Source: Terrabacter sp. Ter38 (GTDB taxonomy: Bacteria > Actinomycetota > Actinomycetes > Actinomycetales > Dermatophilaceae). Taken from it: DNA of 64,000 bases. This document shows, one piece after another, positions 60,478 to 64,000 of the stretch; position 1 is the first letter of the stretch; every line of letters starts with the position of its first letter. Made by a program: the position numbers and the translations under genes. The DNA is taken from positions 124,001-188,000 of the forward strand of contig NZ_JALJRZ010000002.1 of the NCBI RefSeq assembly GCF_024519435.1, written 5' to 3'. The notes beneath the pieces are model-generated. The model was not told the origin of the DNA. It searched no databases and worked only from the letters and a program-made list of their open reading frames with translations.

Positions 60478-61575
60478 GTGAGCAGCACGTTCGCCTTCAC
60501 CGTCCACCCGCGGGCCCGCCTCGGCGAGGACCTCGCCCGCGTCTGGTCGCCGCTCGGCCGCGTCCCGGACCCCGTCTACGACACCGCCCTGCGCCGGCTC
60601 CCGCTGCGCCCGATCTCGATGGCCGGCATCCACATCGGCGGCGCGCACATCGGCCACGTCGTGCTCGTGCCCTTCGGGGCCCGCCACCTGCTCTCCTCCC
60701 CCAGCGAAGGCCGGGCCCGCGTTCACCGTGCGGTCGACAAGGCCCGCGCCCTCGGCTGCGACGTCGTGGGGCTCGGCGCCCTGACCGCCACGGTGACCGC
60801 GGGCGGGGTCTCGCTCCGCGGGCGCACCGACATCGGCGTGACGAACGGCAACGCCTTCACGGCAGCGATCGTCGACGACCAGGCCCGGCGCCTGCTGCGC
60901 GACGCCGTCGACCACGCGGCCGACCCGCACGTCGCGATCGTCGGAGCCACCGGCAGCGTCGGTGCCGCCGTGACCCGGCTGCTCGCCCGCGACCGTGCCG
61001 CCGCCCGGCTCACCCTCGTCGCCCGGTCGACGGGCCGGCTCGAGGCGCTCGCCGCCGACGTCGGCCGCCAGGTCCCGACGACGACGGCCACGACGATGGA
61101 CGCCGTCGCGACGGCTGACCTCGTCATCCTGCTCACCGCCTCCGCCGACGCGCTCCTCGAGGCGCGGCACCTCGCGCCCGGCGCGGTCGTGCTCGACGCG
61201 ACCCAGCCGCGCAACACCTCGCCGACCCTCGTCGACGAGCGGCCCGACGTGCTCGTCGTCGACGGCGGCGTCGTCGACATCCCGAGCCTGCGCCTCGTCG
61301 GCGGCAACATCGGCCTGCCCGACGGGCGCTCCTACGCGTGCTTCGCCGAGACCGCCCTCCTCGCCCTGACTGGTCACCGCGGCCACTTCTCCATCGGCGT
61401 ACCGACGCTCGAGCTCGTCGACCGCACCCGCGGCATGGCCGCCGACCTCGCGCACCTCGGCTTCCGGGCCGCAGAACCGACGAGCTTCGGCCGGCCCGTC
61501 ACCCCCGACCGCATGGCGACCATCGTCCGCACCGCGAACACCGCGAGCACCTTGGCGCTGGGGATGGCGTCGTGA
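60478..61575 (+). CDS. acyl-ACP-reductase-like NAD(P)-dependent enzyme
   Basis: This is a 365-residue protein with a Rossmann fold: VAIVGATGSVGAAVTRLLAR near residue 159 and DLVILLTASADALLEA further on. The N-terminal part (GLGALTATVTAGGVSLRGRTDIGVTNGNAFTA) resembles the long-chain fatty acyl-ACP reductase of cyanobacteria and its shikimate-dehydrogenase-like relatives. A Cys that would form a thioester is not clearly identified, so aldehyde production is only inferred. The GTG has AGGAG 8 nt upstream. Its stop overlaps the next gene (GTGA). Confidence 0.6.
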   Translation: MSSTFAFTVHPRARLGEDLARVWSPLGRVPDPVYDTALRRLPLRPISMAGIHIGGAHIGHVVLVPFGARHLLSSPSEGRARVHRAVDKARALGCDVVGLGALTATVTAGGVSLRGRTDIGVTNGNAFTAAIVDDQARRLLRDAVDHAADPHVAIVGATGSVGAAVTRLLARDRAAARLTLVARSTGRLEALAADVGRQVPTTTATTMDAVATADLVILLTASADALLEARHLAPGAVVLDATQPRNTSPTLVDERPDVLVVDGGVVDIPSLRLVGGNIGLPDGRSYACFAETALLALTGHRGHFSIGVPTLELVDRTRGMAADLAHLGFRAAEPTSFGRPVTPDRMATIVRTANTASTLALGMAS

Positions 61576-62912
61576 CGACGCTCGTCCGCGCCGGACACCG
61601 CGCGCAGCACCGCGTCGTCCTCCTCGGCGGCGGCTACGTCACCCTCCACGCGTATGCCGGCCTCATGCGTCACGCCGGCGGTGCCGTCCGCGCGGGCGAC
61701 GTCCAGGTCGTCGTCATCAGCACGGACGACGCGCACAGCTTCCACGGCTTCACCGGAGAGGTGCTCGCCGGCCTGCTGCCCTACGACCGCACCCGCACTC
61801 CGCTCGTCGACGCGATGCCGCACGCGCACGTCGTCCTCGGTCGAGCAACCGCCATCGACGCCGAGCGACGAGTCGTGCGCTACGTGCTCGCCGCCGACGA
61901 GTCGGACCGGGGCGTCGACCCGCACCACCACTCGGACTCCGACTCGGACTCCGACTCACACCACGAGCGCGTCCTCGACTACGACTCCCTCGTCGTCGGC
62001 ACCGGCGGCCGCGAACCCGCGACCGCGGTGCCCGGCCTCGCGGAGCACGGTTTCACCCTGCGAGCGCCCGGCGACATCGCCGTTCTCACCGACCGGGTCC
62101 GAGATGCGGCGGCGCACCGTGGCCACCGTCGTCACACGGTCGTCGTCGCCGGAGGCGGGATGGCCGGGGTCGAGATGGCGGCGGCGGTCGCCGACCTCGG
62201 CGGAGCGCGCCTCCGCGTCGAGCTCGTCCACTCCGGCGACGGGATCCTGCCTGAGCTGCGCGACGAGCAGCCCCGGCTGGCCCGCCGCGCCGAGCTCGAG
62301 CTGCGGCGTCTCGGCGTCCGGGTCCGGCTGGGAGTGCGCCTCGCGTCGGTGACCGAGGACCTCGCCTACCTCTCCGACGGGACGAGCCTCCCGGCGAGCA
62401 CCGTCATCGCCACCATCGGACAGCGGCCCGTGCACGTCCCGGGACTCGACGCCCACCGCGACCCGCGCGGCCGGCTCGTGACGCGCCCCGACCTCTCCGT
62501 CGTCGACGGCGTCTGGGCTGCCGGCGACGCGGCGTGCGTCGTCCACCCGACGTCCGGCGAACCCGTCCCGGCCAACGCGTTGTGGGCGATCAAGGGCGGC
62601 GAGCACCTCGGGCGCAACCTCGCGCGGACGCTGCGTGGTCGCCCGACCCGACCCTTCGCGTACCGCGGCCTCGGCCAGGCGGCCTCCTTCGGGGTCGGCC
62701 GCTCGATCTCCGAGCTCTACGGCATCCCCTTCACCGGCTGGGTGGCGTGGGTGCTGCGGCTGACCTTCTTCCTGCGCTTCATGCCGTCGCGGCGCAAGGC
62801 GGCACAGGTCGTGACCGACTTCGCCCGCCATGCCGCACACGGCCGCACCGCACCAGCCTCGGCACCCACCGAGCCCGCGGTCGCCGACCTCGCCGCCCCC
62901 CGCACCGCGTAG
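61572..62912 (+). CDS. FAD-dependent NADH dehydrogenase-like oxidoreductase (NDH-2-like)
   Basis: This is a 446-residue flavoprotein of the pyridine-nucleotide-disulfide family. The first Rossmann motif VVLLGGGYVTLHA (near 16) binds FAD, the second VVVAGGGMAGVEMAAAVADLGG (near 193) binds NAD(P)H, and VWAAGDAACV (near 315) is the FAD-ribityl motif. The C-terminal amphipathic end (WVAWVLRLTFFLRFMPSRRKAAQV) suggests membrane association, as in type II NADH dehydrogenases. A low-complexity SDSDSDSD insertion with flanking His (residues 118-132) comes from repeated DNA. The GTG overlaps the reductase stop, so the two are coupled. Confidence 0.82.
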   Translation: MTTLVRAGHRAQHRVVLLGGGYVTLHAYAGLMRHAGGAVRAGDVQVVVISTDDAHSFHGFTGEVLAGLLPYDRTRTPLVDAMPHAHVVLGRATAIDAERRVVRYVLAADESDRGVDPHHHSDSDSDSDSHHERVLDYDSLVVGTGGREPATAVPGLAEHGFTLRAPGDIAVLTDRVRDAAAHRGHRRHTVVVAGGGMAGVEMAAAVADLGGARLRVELVHSGDGILPELRDEQPRLARRAELELRRLGVRVRLGVRLASVTEDLAYLSDGTSLPASTVIATIGQRPVHVPGLDAHRDPRGRLVTRPDLSVVDGVWAAGDAACVVHPTSGEPVPANALWAIKGGEHLGRNLARTLRGRPTRPFAYRGLGQAASFGVGRSISELYGIPFTGWVAWVLRLTFFLRFMPSRRKAAQVVTDFARHAAHGRTAPASAPTEPAVADLAAPRTA

Positions 62913-63025
62913 GCCCGAGGCGCACCCCGCCGGTCGTCCCTGGTGCGCGGACGGGCGTCGCCGGAGTGTCGAGATGCGAGGGCGCCGTTCGACGTGGTGG
63001 CATGACGACCACCTCAGGAGGAGCC

Positions 63026-63280
63026 TTGACCACGCAGCCCACGACCGGCAGTCCCGCCAGCCCCGCACCCAAGGGTCCGGCGTCCTACTTCCCGTCGATC
63101 GAGAAGACCTACGGTCGGCCGATCGAGCAATGGATCGGCCTCGTCCGGGAGCAGCACGCGGCCGGCACGGTCAGGCACGGCGAGCTCGTCGCCTGGCTCA
63201 AGACCGAGCACGGCCTGGGGCACGGCCACGCCAACGCCGTCGTCGCCCACACCCTCGGGCTCATCAAGGCTGGGGCGTGA
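63026..63280 (+). CDS. DUF4287 domain-containing protein
   Basis: This is an 84-residue protein. YFPSIEKTYGRPIEQWIGLVRE, HGELVAWLKTEHGLGHGHANAVVAHTL form the typical DUF4287 helical domain. TTG at 63026 is chosen because AGGAGG lies 4-5 nt upstream (63016-63021). An in-frame ATG at 63002 would put that site inside the gene. Its stop overlaps the following GTG. DUF4287 proteins often accompany DUF1801 proteins, but the DUF1801 gene here lies at 29970. Function is unknown. Confidence 0.85.
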   Translation: MTTQPTTGSPASPAPKGPASYFPSIEKTYGRPIEQWIGLVREQHAAGTVRHGELVAWLKTEHGLGHGHANAVVAHTLGLIKAGA

Positions 63281-63990
63281 ACGAAGGCCACCCCACCGAG
63301 CCCAGCCGCGTCACCGAGCCGCGCGACGTCGCCGAGCCGAGTCGACCCACCGAGCCGTGCCACGTCACGGAGACGCGAGCCGCCTACGACACGGTCGCCA
63401 TCGACTACGCGAGCCTCCTCGAGGGCGAGCTCGCGCGCAGCCCGCTCGACCGGGCGCTGCTCGGGCACTTCGCGGAGCTCGTCGGCCTCGAGGGCGGCGG
63501 CCCCGTCGTCGACGTCGGCTGCGGACCGGGTCGCGTCACCGGCCACCTCGGGACCCTCGGGCTCGACGTCAGCGGCATCGACCTCTCGCCGGGCATGGTC
63601 GCCGAAGCACAGCGGCGGCACCCCGAGCTCGACTTCCGCACCGGGAGCCTCGCCGCGCTCGACCTGCCCGACGCCTCGGTCACGGGCCTCGTCGCGTGGT
63701 ACTCGATCATCCACACGCCCCCTGAGCTGCTCCCCGAGGTCTTCGTCGAGCTCCACCGGGTCATCCGGGCGAACGGCCTGCTGCTGCTCGCCTTCCAGGC
63801 CGGCGGCTTCTCGGTGCGGCACGAACAGGCCTACGGCCACGCGGTCACCTTCGAGGCCCACCGCCACGATCCGGACGGCGTCGCCGCACAGCTGGCCGAC
63901 GCCGGCTTCCGCGTCACCGTTCGCACCGAGCGGGTCCCGCAGGACTACGAGAAGACGCCCCAGGCCTTCCTCCTCGGCCGCCGCGGCTGA
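63277..63990 (+). CDS. class I SAM-dependent methyltransferase
   Basis: This is a 237-residue methyltransferase. Motif I is VVDVGCGPGRVTGHL near 77-91, then VSGIDLSPGMVAEAQRR, and the post-motif acid and FRTGSLAALDLPDASV follow. The N-terminus (about 1-30) is a Glu/Pro/Arg/Thr-rich leader encoded by short repeated codons. The substrate is unknown. The GTG overlaps the DUF4287 stop (GTGA), so the pair is an operon. The gene ends 10 nt before the window ends. Confidence 0.88.
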   Translation: MNEGHPTEPSRVTEPRDVAEPSRPTEPCHVTETRAAYDTVAIDYASLLEGELARSPLDRALLGHFAELVGLEGGGPVVDVGCGPGRVTGHLGTLGLDVSGIDLSPGMVAEAQRRHPELDFRTGSLAALDLPDASVTGLVAWYSIIHTPPELLPEVFVELHRVIRANGLLLLAFQAGGFSVRHEQAYGHAVTFEAHRHDPDGVAAQLADAGFRVTVRTERVPQDYEKTPQAFLLGRRG

Positions 63991-64000
63991 GCCTCGCCGC

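Noticed and set aside
1-64000. tRNA, rRNA or insertion-sequence genes
   Set aside because: I looked for T-loop-like motifs, rRNA blocks and transposase motifs and saw none. A covariance search would be needed to exclude tRNAs formally.

Overview
The window is 64 kb of high-GC (roughly 70%) actinobacterial chromosome. Long GC-rich reading frames, many GTG starts, at least eleven genes with a leaderless promoter layout (TANNNT, 6-7 nt, start codon), a c-di-AMP riboswitch ahead of a CHAP cell-wall hydrolase, and a DUF6412-YidC pair suggest a free-living Micrococcales bacterium, possibly of the Intrasporangiaceae. The family is an inference; no rRNA or other taxonomic marker is present and I saw no tRNA gene.

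Layout. 1-3340: tail of an accessory defence-type operon of lower GC: the end of a probable DpdJ-like helicase gene, a phospholipase-D-fold protein (DpdK-like) and a DpdD-like protein, joined by overlapping starts. They look like restriction-side genes of a Dpd (7-deazapurine-in-DNA) system whose modification genes would lie upstream of the window. 3478-8941: a sugar-uptake locus (GH32-type hydrolase, two ABC permeases, a lipoprotein binding protein) facing a LacI regulator, with two matching operators between them. 9018-18745: BNR-repeat secreted protein, DUF222/HNH endonuclease, CDF cation exporter, GH31 glucosidase, FAD oxidoreductase, cupin and SRPBCC proteins. 18742-22446: two copies of an unrecognised family with a Trp/Pro-rich N-terminus, the second split in two frames. 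22649-31870: membrane protein, subtilase, MFS carrier, pirin, alcohol dehydrogenase, small enzymes and a secreted protein. 32101-35185: cell-surface segment: CHRD-like exported protein with class F sortase, then the riboswitch-controlled CHAP protein. 35450-44544: ene-reductase, acetyltransferase, K+ channel, P-loop kinase, esterase, DUF6412/YidC, DinB/sulfatase and CHAD genes. 44645-49946: S1C protease followed by a MoxR-DUF58-VWA-VWA operon. 50039-63990: mostly small metabolic, detoxification or stress genes, including a GMC oxidoreductase, lactonase, two RibD-like reductases, MddA-like methyltransferase, AlkZ-like glycosylase, an acyl-reductase-like plus NDH-2-like pair, and a DUF4287-methyltransferase pair.

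Two sequence-level patterns run through the window and are not explained by the genes. A short motif, GGCATAC/GTATGCC, occurs about 39 times. In genes it forces otherwise rare codons, and between genes it often forms inverted pairs just upstream of start codons or sits at hairpin feet. Separately, about ten genes carry short tandem repeats that begin at, or just after, their stop codon.
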